Positions 10,986-22,318 of a stretch of DNA of 64,000 bases are shown in pieces. The notes beneath the pieces were generated by a model. It ran no database searches. It was not told the DNA's origin and was given only the letters and a program-made list of their open reading frames with translations. Made by a program: the position numbers and the translations under genes. Origin of the DNA: Sclerotinia nivalis (taxonomy: Eukaryota; Ascomycota; Leotiomycetes; Helotiales; Sclerotiniaceae). The stretch is taken from contig JAPEIS010000008.1 in the NCBI GenBank assembly GCA_029531795.1, positions 1,488,001 through 1,552,000 on the forward strand. The letters are read 5' to 3'. Every line of letters starts with the position of its first letter. The stretch's first letter is position 1.

Positions 10986-12440
10986 TAAATGGTTATAAAA
11001 TATCGAATTGATAATATAATTGAATCGAAACGATTTTTTCGAAAGATTGTTTGTAAGATAAAACAGTTTTTTTTCAATTCAAAGATAAACGATATAAAAG
11101 ATATAAATGATATTTACAGGATAACAAAATGGTATCAGATTACAGGAATATATTGTATATTCTTTTTGGTAGATCCAATGGATTATTCTATAGCTAATAA
11201 TATTAAGGAAAAGCAAATATTATTTGTTAATCATTTACTAACGAATACTATAGAAGTCGATAATATCGTTTTTATTGTTTTAACGAGTCTTATTCGAGTT
11301 ATACCTTTCCTAGATATCACTATGCAGAATCTAGGGAAAGCGATATTACAGATTGGAAATACAGCTTCAAACGCCGATGAAATCCCTACCAAGATCCTAC
11401 AGATTGTATAATTACTGATTAAAGAATTTGTTCTACAATTGTTCAGGAAATGCTTCGAAATTGGATATCATTTAGAATGCTTTCGTATAGCCATTGTAGC
11501 GATCATTCCGAAATCTAACAAGGCGGATAGTATTAGTTTAAGATTATATCGATTTATAGTTCTGTTTTTAATACTAAACAAAGGTTTGGAAAGGTTTATT
11601 ATAAAAAAAATATCTTGATTGATTATATTTTACAAAGTTTTCGCGAATCAGCAATTCGGAGTTCTATTGTTTCGATCTTTAATCGATCTTATAATATGTA
11701 TAATTTATGATATCGAATTAGTTTTGAAATCAGAGTTAAAAACCATTTTGTTTATTATAGATGTAAAGGGTGTTTTCGATATAGTATCGTTTGGTTAGCT
11801 TGTTAACCGATTCAGGGAATAAGGCTGGCTGGATAATTTAGTGAAATAGGTACAATCCTTCGTTATTAATCGTTTTATCAAAAATCTATTTGAATGAAGA
11901 AACAGATTCAAAAACAGCTTTGGGATATAATCTCCTACAAGGATTATTTATCTTTTTGATTCTATTTATATTTTATATAGTTTTCATTTTCTGAATAAGG
12001 AACCCTGTAAATAGATTCGGATATATAAACGATATTGTTTTGCTAGTCTTTTCGTATAACTTATAAGAGAATTGTATACTTTTACAATCGAATATACAAA
12101 AAGCTCTAGAATAAAGCAAATCTGAAGGGATCATTTTCGATCTTAAAAAATCGAAGTTTATCTATTTCTACAAAGGGTTCTGTATATATATAAACAATTC
12201 AAGTATACAAATAGAAGACTTCAAAATCGAAATGAAACTAGGATCATTTAAATGATTAGGGGTTTATTTTGATAGAAATTTCAACTTCAAGGTATATATA
12301 CAGATTCTTTCTGTAAAGGCCCTTAGAACTGCAAATGCATTACAATCGTTTAACAATATAATGCGAGGGATCCCTTCGTATTTTATCCGATATATTGCAA
12401 TAGCTTACGCTTTGAAAAAATGCTACTTTGTATTGAAAAC
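10986..12440 (+). pseudogene. LINE 2 ORF2, linker and reverse transcriptase
   Basis: The open stretch 10989-11411 (140 codons) is the linker and early RT, ending at D-E-I-P-T-K near 11380. RT continues with I-P-K-S-N-K-A-D near 11500 and V-K-G-V-F-D near 11765. The catalytic box near 12020-12040 reads Y-I-N-D where LINE 1 has Y-V-D-D, a RIP-type loss of an Asp. The domain order matches non-LTR RT. Solo LTR 12458-12620 interrupts just after this region. Confidence 0.8.
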
Positions 12441-12457
12441 ATAATGGTTAAACCGGA

Positions 12458-12620
12458 TATCACGGTGAGGGAAAAGGTATGTGTAGGTTTGATCTATTGT
12501 TGTACTACGAGGAGAAGAAGAAGGTCAAGGAGGTGACCTGACTATATAGAAGTGAGTGTATGCATGTGTGCCTAAGGCACACATGATCACGTGCAGGTGA
12601 AGGGAGATGAACCCGTAACA
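12458..12620 (-). repeat. Solo LTR, family A (163 bp), inside LINE 2
   Basis: Reverse orientation of the 9358-9520 repeat. Flanked by the direct repeat ccgga at 12453-12457 and 12621-12625. Nearly free of RIP changes although the surrounding LINE is ruined, so it arrived later or escaped RIP by its short length. Confidence 0.9.
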
Positions 12621-14030
12621 CCGGACCAGGCCAAAAAACCTTATTTCAAGTCTAAAAATCTCGAACCTGATAAACTATTATTTAAATCTCATAAACAAGA
12701 TGATATTTGCTTATACTCGGGCTATCCTCTTAGTATATAGGACTATCAATCTGGCAATCTTGTATAAAGAATCCAAATTCAGACCATCAAAGATTGAGTT
12801 GAATCTAATATTATAGATTTACGCTATATATATTGTAAGATTGGATCTGTACTATTTTCTACTTACTAGAACCAATTATATAAGATCGTTGAATAATCGA
12901 ATTCTTATTTTCAGATTCATTAGACTTATCACTACTCTACCCTTATTCAAACAAATGAATTCATTAATTCTACCTTTATAGAAGTATATTGAAATCTGAT
13001 TAGAAACCGAAATATATATCTTTGAGTCTTTAGGTAGATCAAAATCTTAGGCAATAAATGATTTCAAAGCCTTTTATAATACAATTCTAGGAAATGACCT
13101 ATAAATCTTTTTCGACAATTCAAAAAGCGAAATCAAAGACAGAGCCATTGAAGGCGGCTTTATTATAACACAATTTGGAAGATAAATTATATATTATTCA
13201 TTCTTACTGGGCCTGAATACAAAAGTTTTCGATGTAAAAGCAATCGTAGCATTAAAAGAAGCTAAAGTTGTTGTAATTGTATTTTTTGTAATATTGATTA
13301 TTAATCTTTGAATCTTTTTGGATAATTATAAAATAATACTATGATTAGAATTCTACTTCAATAAATCTTTTCAATCGATTTTCAAAGAATTCATAGATCT
13401 TATACAAATATAAACCTTCAAACCCCGATCATTACACCTTCCGCCTAAAGCGATCCGTATCCGATAAATCCTAAAGCATCTCAATATCCCTAAGAATAAA
13501 ACTACTAATAAAACTACAAAGGAAAAAACAACTCTCCTGTTTTCTCCTAATCCAATCTATACTTTAGCTTCTTTAAAACGATTAACAAAAACAAATACCA
13601 AACTAACAAATATACAATTATAAAACATTACAAATCCCCAATACTATAAGGATCTATTCATTATCCATACAGAAAAGTCAGCATTACTCTCTATAAAAAA
13701 AACTATATTGGACTATATATTAACAATCAAATCCCAATATAAAGATTTTGTAATCTATCACAAACGATTCTATCACTTCAAAACATATACCCTTTGCATT
13801 TGCAAAAAAAGAAAGACCTTATATTTCTTCTTTTGTAAAATTGATAAAGTATACAAAACACTTTCAAAAAACCTCCCTTCTGAAACCATCCCTTGACTTC
13901 TAAATACATCCATTGGTATAACCAAACTTGCAGAATAATTGGAAACAACTAATTTCCAATACAACATATACCTATATCACCCTCCCAACAATCAGAATAA
14001 CCAAGATGACGATTAAGGATCTCGGTTTTC
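12621..14030 (+). pseudogene. LINE 2 ORF2, RNase H and C-terminal Cys/His segment
   Basis: Resumes after the solo LTR and is collinear with LINE 1 7260-8640. RNase H spans about 13090-13560. The open stretch 13708-13896 (62 codons) repeats the Cys-Ile-Cys...Phe-Phe-Phe-Cys terminal motif. Many codons are RIP-altered. Coding capacity is lost. Confidence 0.75.
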
Positions 14031-14040
14031 TATTCATATA

Positions 14041-14150
14041 ATCAATTAGATCAATTCGTTCAATTTGATCAATTCAGTTAATCAATTCTGATCAATTTGG
14101 TCAATTTGGTCAATTTAGTCAATTTGGACAATTCTTTTAATCAATATATT
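14041..14150. repeat. 9-bp array in LINE 2 3' UTR
   Basis: Degenerate (gatcaattt / ggtcaattt) units at the same place as in LINE 1, but with a few more units, so the array length varies between copies. Confidence 0.75.
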
Positions 14151-14355
14151 AAAAATTGATAAATCCCCCTTTCATTATTTTATTATTATTTTATTATTTA
14201 TTTATTTTTTAAAAAAAAAAAAAATTCAACGTATAAAGGGATCGGGAAAGGGATCAAAAGATAATGATCCAGTAAACAAAACAAACTATAAATACATCTC
14301 AAGCTTTAAAAGCTTTGCTCAATTATACAATGGCAATCATATAAACCCTACTCTA

Positions 14356-14591
14356 TATCACGGAGGCAGCAGACAGAATAACAGAAATCACTTTTATTAA
14401 TAAGACATAGCTCGAAGAGCTACGTTTCTACAGAAGGAACGTTTCCTTAAATACATTTGTGTGCGCTAGGGCTCCGAGCCCTAGCGCTCTTACAGGGTAC
14501 GATCACCGAGCGTGCTCCGCTCGGTGCCGGATCGGGTAGGTGGAGCCTACTAAAGGGGCCGGTCCAGTGATCCGGCCCTGACCCCGTGACA
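14356..14591 (-). repeat. 236-bp solo LTR inside the LINE 2 3' UTR
   Basis: Starts TATCACGG and ends CCGTGACA on this strand. TSD is ctcta (14351-14355) and cccta (14592-14596), one transition apart. LINE 1 shows the unoccupied site (ccctgccctagtacccc near 8955-8975). Its first half matches the LTRs of element C (26710, 32110) but the rest differs, so it is a related subfamily. It is G+C-rich and carries several hairpins at 14469-14580. Confidence 0.88.
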
Positions 14592-14757
14592 CCCTAGTAC
14601 CCCTGAAAATGTATATAATCTAGCTAGCTAGTATACCACCTGGGGGCTTTCTCCGGGTGTCATTTGTCCAAAAACTGGAATAGATGGCAAAGGTTTATAC
14701 ATGCAAGTATATGTAGCCTATAGCCTATAACGATAAATATATCAAATCAAATCAAAT

Positions 14758-14805
14758 CCTTACCATCCTTACCATTCTTATTAGCCTTATCATTCTTACT
14801 GTTTA
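14758..14805. repeat. 9-bp minisatellite abutting the LINE 2 3' end
   Basis: About five degenerate units of ccttaccat start directly at the LINE tail, the same motif that flanks LINE 1 on both sides. Confidence 0.7.
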
Positions 14806-14978
14806 ATATCGATTGAAACTTTATCATTATATAATTATATTGTAATCATAATTGTTTACTTATTATATCATTGTTATTATCGATATCGAAAGCTAATATA
14901 TTTTTGCAAATATTATATAAATATACTGAAAGTATATAAAACGATAAATGATATCATTAATGCTTATAATACCAATTA

Positions 14979-15107
14979 ATATCGTTTTGATGCTTTATAT
15001 TAGTTCTATTAATGTGTTTTGATATCGTTTTGATATTTTATATTAGTTTTGTTAATGTATTTTGATATCGTTTTGATGCTTCGTATTAATTCTATTGATG
15101 CCGATCG
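14979..15107. repeat. 43-bp tandem repeat, three units
   Basis: Units begin at 14979, 15022 and 15065 with the shared start atatcgttttgat. They differ mostly by transitions. The third unit runs into a G+C-richer hairpin segment. Confidence 0.7.
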
Positions 15108-15112
15108 ATAGG

Positions 15113-15170
15113 CGGTCGGTATCAAAAGAATTTATATGGGGCGCCATCGGTACTCTTTCGGTATCGACCG
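15113..15170. repeat. Imperfect 19-bp inverted repeat in a G+C islet
   Basis: Arms 15113-15131 and 15152-15170 pair at 15 of 19 positions; the four differences are transitions. It lies in a G+C-richer islet (about 15100-15230). No protein is recognised here. Confidence 0.5.
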
Positions 15171-15289
15171 TGGAGTTTATTAATTCCGAGATTTTCCGGG
15201 GCTCAAAATATTTTGCGGATGTTAGTTCTATTATTTGAAATTTATACAATATAGTTTGATCAATTTGTATCCTATTCCCCTTCGCAATG

Positions 15290-15415
15290 TGCTATCGGGA
15301 TGTATATATCTCGATCTACCTCTTTTACAATATAATCGATACTTCTCCTTGTACCTTCTTTCCTCCTTCGTAGAATATTATTATATTATCTAAAATCCTA
15401 TCTCATACCATGATA
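15290..15415 (+). repeat. Possible LTR fragment
   Basis: The end (ctccttcgtagaat...accatgata) resembles the closing part of family A LTRs (ctcctcgtagtac...caccgtgata). No clear start or target duplicate was found. Confidence 0.25.
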
Positions 15416-15582
15416 TATATTCTATTTTTCAAAAGATTTTACTATTAAACAAAAAAACAAATCAATCTTGCTTCAAAAAAATCCCCCAAAAAATCCAAAA
15501 ACCTTAATAAATAATATATCAATAAAAATAAATAATAGAAAACGCCTGAATATAATATTGAATAATATAAACCATTTCATTA

Positions 15583-15672
15583 GAAAGCCGGCGAAAGGAA
15601 TCGAACCTAAATAGTATTATATTTCATATCGGGTAACAATAATATTACTACACGATAAAAACCACGATCTCA
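15583..15672 (-). pseudogene. tRNA-like relic
   Basis: On the minus strand, 15597-15607 reads GGTTCGATTCC, a perfect match to the Pol III B box/T-arm consensus. It is followed by cgccggc as a possible acceptor 3' strand, with a D-arm-like gtgtagt segment about 45 bases upstream. I could not fold a proper acceptor stem or name an anticodon. It may be a mutated tRNA gene or a tRNA-derived SINE piece. Confidence 0.3.
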
Positions 15673-16075
15673 AAAACTATACTTGATTATTTAAAATCAT
15701 TTTAAAAAATTTCTTATTATATCAAAGATCAATCAATTAACTATTTCAATTTAATCAAAAATACTAAATACTATCCGAAATTACATTCGAAAGATCTTCA
15801 CTTATTAATAATAATTTATATATAAACTTTCTATTATAAAAGATACAAAATTTATTAATCTAATTCTTATCTTTCAAATACTTACTAATAATACTAATCA
15901 AAACCTTAAAATAATAATATATATAAAATATCTATTCAATTTCATAGAAAATACTATTACTTAAATCGAAATATATTATAAAGATATCTATATTTTATAA
16001 AAAGATTTATAAAGAAATAATATAATTAATATATAATTACTTATTCAAAATTCAAAATTTCAAGAATAAAGTTAC

Positions 16076-16569
16076 TGTTACGCCGCTACAATCCTTTATC
16101 ACTAAGAAGTGATCAAGGGACTTATAGAAAGACTGTGGTGGTTTCTATTAAAGATCAAACAGGGGCTTAGTAAGAATGAAAGATATAACGATTGTATTGT
16201 ATAATAATTATAGTGTTTAAACTAATGATTGTTCTTGAGTACGAAGCTCTACAAATAAAAGAATCCATTCTGTTTATATAGACCTTCGTATTTGGGAGCC
16301 CTAGAAGCCCTCGAAGCTCCAATGCTCCAAAAGCATTGGGAGCCTTCGAAACTCCAATGTTCCAGAAGTATTGGGAGCTTTCGAAACTCCAATACTCCAG
16401 GAGCATTGGGAGCCTTCGAAACTCCAATGCTTTATATTTCATTACATGATTTGATATTAATATAGTTTGTACTTGTTTGTTCCTACGATTACCTTAATCT
16501 TATACTAATCCAATCAAATCATAATATGTATTTATACAATCGATTATTGTAAGATCTGTGATCGTAATA
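16076..16569 (-). repeat. 3' LTR of element B
   Basis: Plus-strand ends TGTTACGCCG and GATCGTAATA (from ...AACA). It contains three 35-bp tandem units from 16317 (ctccaatgctcc...ttcgaaa), each carrying a self-complementary CCAATGCT/AGCATTGG pair. Confidence 0.92.
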
Positions 16570-16584
16570 CTATCCCCTATTTAA

Positions 16585-17322
16585 ACTAAAGCTTATTTCA
16601 AGTTTATAAAGCGGAGCTATATTCTAAAGAAAAATGCAAAATTTTCTTTTTCCATTATATCTTCCTCCAAAATTAAGAAATCTTTATCTTTCGTTCGAAA
16701 ACGTTCCGAATAGATTCTTCTAGTTTAGTCTATCAATAATTGTGGAGTTGAAATATCTTCTTGTTTTTATTATTGCAATGAAAAACTTCGTTATGTGAAA
16801 AACGTTAATAATTCTTAATGTTCTTATTGTTCTGAGTATGTTCTAGCTAGAATTCCTTATGATACCGAATTTCCTTTGGAAGAAGATTAGGATCGGGAAA
16901 TGCTTCATATTTCGGATTGAGTTTCTCTAAATAAACAAAAAGAGAAATTAAATCGTGAAAAGGAAAAAGCATTTACTAAAATTTTGTGTTTGTATAAATA
17001 AAAGAAATTCTTATACAATTGTAGAAAACGGATGGCCAATTGTAGCTTTAAATATTTGAATAAATTAGATGCTTTGAAAGAGAAAGAACGATTAACAAAA
17101 GAGCAAATGGAGAAAGAAAGAATAAATAGAAATATTCCCGGCCTTAACAATACTCCATTCGATCTTTTGGAAGATTTCGATCTTTCGTTTTTCTCGAATC
17201 CCCTTAATCCTTTTTAAGTAGATCCGGATATTGCTAATAGAATGTTTATAGTTTTTCAAAACAATTAAGATTCTTTTTGGGTTTCTAAATGTTTTCTGAA
17301 TGTAGATAATCGAATTATTTGA
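16585..17322 (+). pseudogene. Antisense accessory ORF in element B (Cys-rich N-part, coiled-coil C-part)
   Basis: I do not know a function. One plus-strand frame (codons congruent to 1 mod 3) stays open from about 16585 to the TGA at 17320, except for stops explicable by RIP: 16711, 16726, 16816, 16888, 16918, 16999, 17215 and 17266. The N-part has clustered cysteines (codons 16741, 16762, 16774, 16819, 16828; the last two CX2C). A Lys/Glu-rich, probably coiled-coil stretch follows (about 16920-17130), then an acidic tail (D-L-L-E-D-F-D-L). It resembles hypothetical proteins I recall from other fungal genomes. It lies opposite and 3' to pol, overlapping the chromodomain end if the 17215 stop was once Gln. 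The start codon is not identifiable. Confidence 0.5.
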
Positions 17323-18830
17323 TTAAATACTTTATTGTATTTCTGATATACTTATAATCTAGTATTATTTCGATATTGTATTTGATATTCGGATTGATAA
17401 ATTCGATTATAGTCTCTGATATATTCGGTACTCCTAATGGTATTAATTCGAGTAAGGATATATGAAATACTAAATGGATATTCATAATATTTGATAGCTT
17501 CAATCTGAAATTGATAAATCCTATTATTTCTTTGATTTCGAATAATCCTAGTTTTTTGTAATCTAGTTTATCGTTTGATTGTTGTATTTGAATATTTTTT
17601 CGAATTAAATAAACTTTATTTTCCTTTTTAAAAGTAGGTCCTATATTTTGTGATTTGTTGTAATATATAGTTGTTCTTAAGGTTATAAATTGCAAATCCA
17701 ATGAGAGCTGTTTGTATAGTTTTTTGATTTCCGATATATCTTTTATAACTTCGTCGGTATTTGCTGTTTGTAGGAGTAATGAATGGTAGATTAATAGAGT
17801 ATATCTATAGTTAGTGTATATTGGCGTTATTTTTGTTGTTTCTATCTCTGATGTATTATATACGAATTGAGCTAAAAATAATAGTTCAACTCAATTATCT
17901 TGTTTATAATTGATATAACAATATAGATAAACTTCCATTGTCTAATTTAGATATTCTGTTTGGCCATCTATTTGAAGGTGAAATACAATAGATAATTTGT
18001 ATTTGATTCCAAACAATACTATAAAAGTAGTCCAGAATTTTGATATAAAAAGTTTATTTTTATCTGAAATTATTTCCTCTGGTATATTATAAATGCTGAT
18101 TATATTTCGTAGGAATATATAAACCAGGTTATCTGTTATTCATTCCTTATAGAATGATATCATATAAACGAATTTCGTTAATCTATCTATCATTATTAAA
18201 ATAGAATTGTATTTCTTTAATGTAATTGATTCTTTGAATATAAATAGTTTCATTATGAAATCCTATACAATGGATTCCTACGATTGAATAAGTAATTCAA
18301 AGATCTTGAACTGATTATATAGAGTATACTTAACAATTTTGTTTTGTATACAAATATTGCAATTCTCAATTACTTTCTCAATTATAATTCTCATTTTTGG
18401 AAAGTAAATTTCTTTTCTAACTCTGATAAAGGTTCTAGTTATTCTTTGATACTTATGAATTAGAAGTTTGTATTGTTCTCGAATATATCCTTCAGCTAAT
18501 CTAAAAGGTATATATAATTTGTTGTAGAAGTATATAAACTTTTCGTCGATATTGAATCCCTTTTCTAAATTGTCTATATTCTTGAGGATTCGTTTTGCAG
18601 TAGCATTTTGTTTATATTCTGCTTTCAATTGCTTTTTGATTATATTATAATCAATTCTGAAAGGAGCAACAAGTTGTAGTTTGTTGTATATTAATATACT
18701 ATCTTTTTCCTTTAAGATCGTATATATTTCGTATATTTTATTTTGTAAATATTCTGGTTTTCTGTTAAAAACATTGGCTTTGGTGTTTTCTGTTCTTTTG
18801 ATATATGAAATGCGAAAATTGTAGATAATC
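17210..18830 (-). pseudogene. Integrase and chromodomain of element B
   Basis: The open stretch 18278-18832 (184 codons) holds the end of RNase H and the integrase zinc finger: a His near the start of H-K-Y-Q-R and a C-N-I-C pair. The catalytic core follows with D-F-I-M-K, I-I-S-D-K and D-G-Q-T-E, so the D, D and E residues all survive. The open stretch 17315-17701 (128 codons) is the integrase C-terminus (V-F-H-I-S-L-L-E) running into a chromodomain that reads on, with stops, to about 17210. Its last part overlaps the antisense ORF. Confidence 0.85.
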
Positions 18831-20010
18831 ATAGTTTCGGATTATCTGATTTGCTGTTTGTTTAATTCCTTCGTTGTAATGAAGTAAACTAAGTTTTTAT
18901 GATTGGTATATATCTATATTATATATTTCGATTCTTTCAAATAAACTTTTCATTCCCTAAATGCTTTGATTATAGTTAGCAGCTCTTTATCGTAAATCTT
19001 ATAATTCAATTTTATTGATGATAGTTTATAGAAATAGTAAACTATTAATTGTTATTTCTTATTCGCTTTTGATTGATTTAATACTACTTTCAAAGCATAA
19101 TCCGAAGAATCGGTTTCGATCTCAATTGGTAATTCAGGGTCAAATAATAAAAGTATTGGTTCTTTTATAAAGGCTTGCTTGAGTAGTTCGAAAGCTTTCT
19201 GTGCCTTTTCTGTTCATTGAAACTCTCCCTGATTTTTCTTAATTATTTCGGATATCGGAATTGCTATTTTCGAATAATCTTTAATAAATTTGCAATAGAA
19301 ATTAACAAATTTTAAAAAGGATTGTACTTTTTTAACACTTGTAGGCTGATTCTATTCTTGAATAGCTTGTAATTTGTCTGAATTCATCTTGAGTCCTCCT
19401 GAAAAGATTGTATAGTTTAAAAACTCCGTTTCTGTAATATAGAATATACATTTGCTGGGTTTGTATTGAAAGTCTGCTTCTTTCAAGTATACTAAAATAT
19501 TGTTGATATCTTGAATATGTTGTTCCAGAGTCTCCGAATAGACCAATATATCGTCCAAATAACAAATACAACAAATATCGAGATACTTTCTCAATACGTT
19601 GTTTACCAAACGTATATATATTGTTAGTGTATTGATTAGTTCAAATAGTATAACTTGATATTTGTATAATTTGTATCGAGTTCTGAATGCTGTTTTCTAT
19701 TCTTTATCTTTTTTCATTTTGATTAGATAAAAATCGTTTCGTAAATCAAACTTGAAGAAGATCTTAGCTTTCCTTAATCGATTTTTCAATTCTGTAGTTA
19801 ATGGAAATGGATATCGATCCTTGATTGTTATATCGTTGAATTTGTAGTAATCTATGTATAGCTTTTTGGTTCTATTTTTTTTTAATATGTATAATACAAG
19901 GCTAGCTGTTTATAAAATGGATTTTTTGATCTATTATTTTTTTAAATTGTTGTTAATGTATTTTTTGAATATCTTTAAGTTTCCTTTCAACATTTGATAA
20001 ATAGGCCCAA
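18831..20010 (-). pseudogene. Reverse transcriptase and RNase H of element B
   Basis: RT spans about 19340-20010. The open frame 19352-19609 contains an intact Y-L-D-D box (codons 19550-19561) followed by I-L-V-Y-S and the usual K-P-S-K-C block of gypsy RT. RNase H lies at about 18830-19330. Upstream RT motifs are broken by RIP-type stops. Retaining the catalytic Asp pair contrasts with copies A1 and C, where one Asp became Asn. Confidence 0.85.
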
Positions 20011-20039
20011 ATAGAGGCATCTTTCCTTTTATTAGTATT

Positions 20040-20640
20040 ATTTCATAATCTCACAATTTGTATTCTAATAAAGCTTTGTAGCTTTTTCTTTCTTCGAAAA
20101 GTTTTATGTATTTCCTATACTTTATTAATATATCCATCAATAAGGGATCCTGAGTTCGATATCCTACATCGATAAAATTGTTCGCTTTCAATTTTTTAAA
20201 GTATATATTCAGTTTTGCAGACTCGTATGTATCTCGATGATTGTAATCGTATTGATCGAATATCAAAGTTCCTCGATTCCAATTAATATTGGGGTTATGC
20301 TGTATCAACTATGGCATACCTAATATGACCTGGTGATTCCCCAATGGAACTATATCAAATTATATGAATTCGTGATATTTATCTATCTGTATTTCTATTG
20401 ATTTGGTTTTTATTCATACTATTCCATTTTCAATATCAATTAATTGTTCGTTTACTAATTGCAATGTATATAGGTATTTCTTCGTTTGGAATCTTATACC
20501 AATTTCTTGTATAGTTTCTTGTGTAATAAAATTTCCGATTGCTTCAAAGTCTATCATAGCTTTGAGTTGGTGTTTATTGATTATAACCATCAGGTTGATC
20601 TATTCGCTATATTCTGTAACATTTAATTGCCTATTTTGAC
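20040..20640 (-). pseudogene. Aspartic protease of element B
   Basis: On the minus strand the frame through 20051-20308 contains N-P-N-I-N-W, matching the fungal gypsy post-protease motif (H-Q-V-I-L-G-M-P then N-P-x-I-D-W). About 60-90 codons upstream is A-M-I-D-F-E-A, the position of the D-S-G active site; Asp is kept and the Ser-Gly pair is mutated. The plus-strand ORF at 20403-20639 is its shadow. Confidence 0.75.
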
Positions 20641-20653
20641 CCGTTCGGTTGTT

Positions 20654-20702
20654 TTGGTTAATTTGGTTAATTTGGTCAATTTGGTCAATTTGATCAATTA
20701 AG
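20654..20702. repeat. 9-bp array inside element B coding region
   Basis: About five units of ttggtcaat / ttggttaat. On the coding (minus) strand it gives Asn/Asp-Gln-Ile tripeptide repeats in frame between gag and protease. Confidence 0.65.
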
Positions 20703-21149
20703 CGATTTAATTGATCCGATAGAGAAATATTCTAACAATCTTCTTCTTTATTGTTCGTAATTGTTTGATCAATTGAAATCTCATTGTCGAGTATGTTTTT
20801 CCATTTGGTGATTAGAGGTAATCCTTGTATAACTCGGAGAAAATATTCTATTGTTTATGAAAATTGTATGATTTGGGTTTGTATCAAATATTCATTCTCT
20901 ATTTGTTGCATTAAATATATCTTATATATAGGATGATTAATATTGTGATAGGAATAAATGATTTCCTATATTTCTTCTGGTTGAGGTATTTTCATATAGT
21001 GATATAAGGTTTTTTCGATAAAGGAGGAATTGATTATAACTTTGTATTATAAGATTCTATATTTGTCGATGATTCTTGTTTTATAAGTTTCTTTCTTTAT
21101 AGTACTTTTTATATTTAGATTGTTGTTATGAATTCCTTCATTTGTTTTT

Positions 21150-22250
21150 CCAAATTTCCAAATTCGACGATTCCATTCATCGATATATTATATAATCTAA
21201 AGTTCCCTTGAACTTGGTTTTCGATTGATCTATAAAATTGACTTTTCTTTTGAATCTTTTGATTCTTCGAATTGATTATCCTTTAATTGTTCTTTAAAAT
21301 CTAAATCTATGCAATTTAGAGTGTATAATTGGGGTGCGAATATCGTATTGAATTGCTTTTTGCTTTTCCAAGGTTTCTTATTCCGATTGAAGTTTTTTTG
21401 TTTCTTTTGGTAATGAATTACAACTTTATATTTTGATTACCTATATTCGAAGTATAATTTCTCATTTCTGTATTTATTCATTTCTTCCTTAGATAGCTTT
21501 CCTCGAATAATAATATCCAGTTCTATTGGATCTCTATAGCTTTTATTTCTAGTTTAATATTGTCTTTTTTTGTTTCGTTTGTAATTCTGATCTAAATGGT
21601 TTTGGAATTTTTTGTTTTGTTGATATTCGTAAAATCGATTATCGATCTTAATTGCGAGTTTTATCATTTCGTTGATATTTGTGGGTTCGATGCTTCTTGC
21701 AAGTTTCAACTTTATATAATCTTTAAGGTTACGATGGAAATGATTTAGCAAAGCCTATTGATCTTATCCAATTTGATTAGTATATTGTTTGAATTCTATA
21801 ATATAATTGATCATTGTTCTGGTTTGTTTTAAAACGAATAAGTTTTGTTTGGCTATCTTAACTTCGTCGATATCCCTAAATATTCGTTTGATTTCTTTCT
21901 TGAATTCTACAAAGCTTTCGAAAATGATTCATATAATTGTTATACAATAATCTTCAAACTTGGTAAAGTAATCTCTAAAATAAAATTGAATCTATTTAAC
22001 CACTTCTTTACAAAAGTAAAAGAAAACATATAAACTATAATTATCGGGAATCACAAATTTGGCAACATTGAATTTGAAGTACATTTCGGTTTGGAATAGA
22101 AAGATTTCGAATTCTTTTCGATTACTATAATACTTATTAAATATTATTACTTGTAAAGTTTCCGTGATTTATACTGAGACAGAATCGGCATTTAATAATT
22201 CGATATCGTTATTATTGTTGTTATTGTTCGAAAAGATATTAATAACAAAA
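21150..22250 (-). pseudogene. gag of element B
   Basis: The open frame 21554-21751 (65 codons) reads H-F-H-R-N-L-K-D and I-N-E-M-I-K-L-A-I-K-I-D-N-R, the conserved gypsy gag block (...L-x-E-L-I-x-L-A-x-x-I-D-N-R). The upstream frame continues to about 22000 with F-R-D-I-D-E-V and Y-I-I-E-F segments typical of Retrotrans_gag. A zinc knuckle is not clearly readable. Confidence 0.7.
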
Positions 22251-22318
22251 TCTTGCAAAGATATAATTCGAAATAAGACATACCAAATCGGTATTTGAGT
22301 TAATAAGAATACTCAAAA

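Larger units (their letters stand above)
10456..14757 (+). mobile_element. LINE 2: longer copy of the LINE 1 family
   Basis: Shares RT, RNase H, Cys/His end and 3' UTR with LINE 1 and adds the C-terminal endonuclease and upstream RT. It is heavily mutated. Two solo LTRs interrupt it (12458-12620 and 14356-14591). Its 3' atcaa tail ends at 14757, directly before another ccttaccat 9-bp array. The left boundary is approximate; I found no ORF1 and no left target duplicate. Confidence 0.8.

Noticed and set aside
20403..20639. Plus-strand 78-codon ORF
   Set aside because: It lies opposite the protease of element B; the minus frame has family motifs, the plus frame has none.
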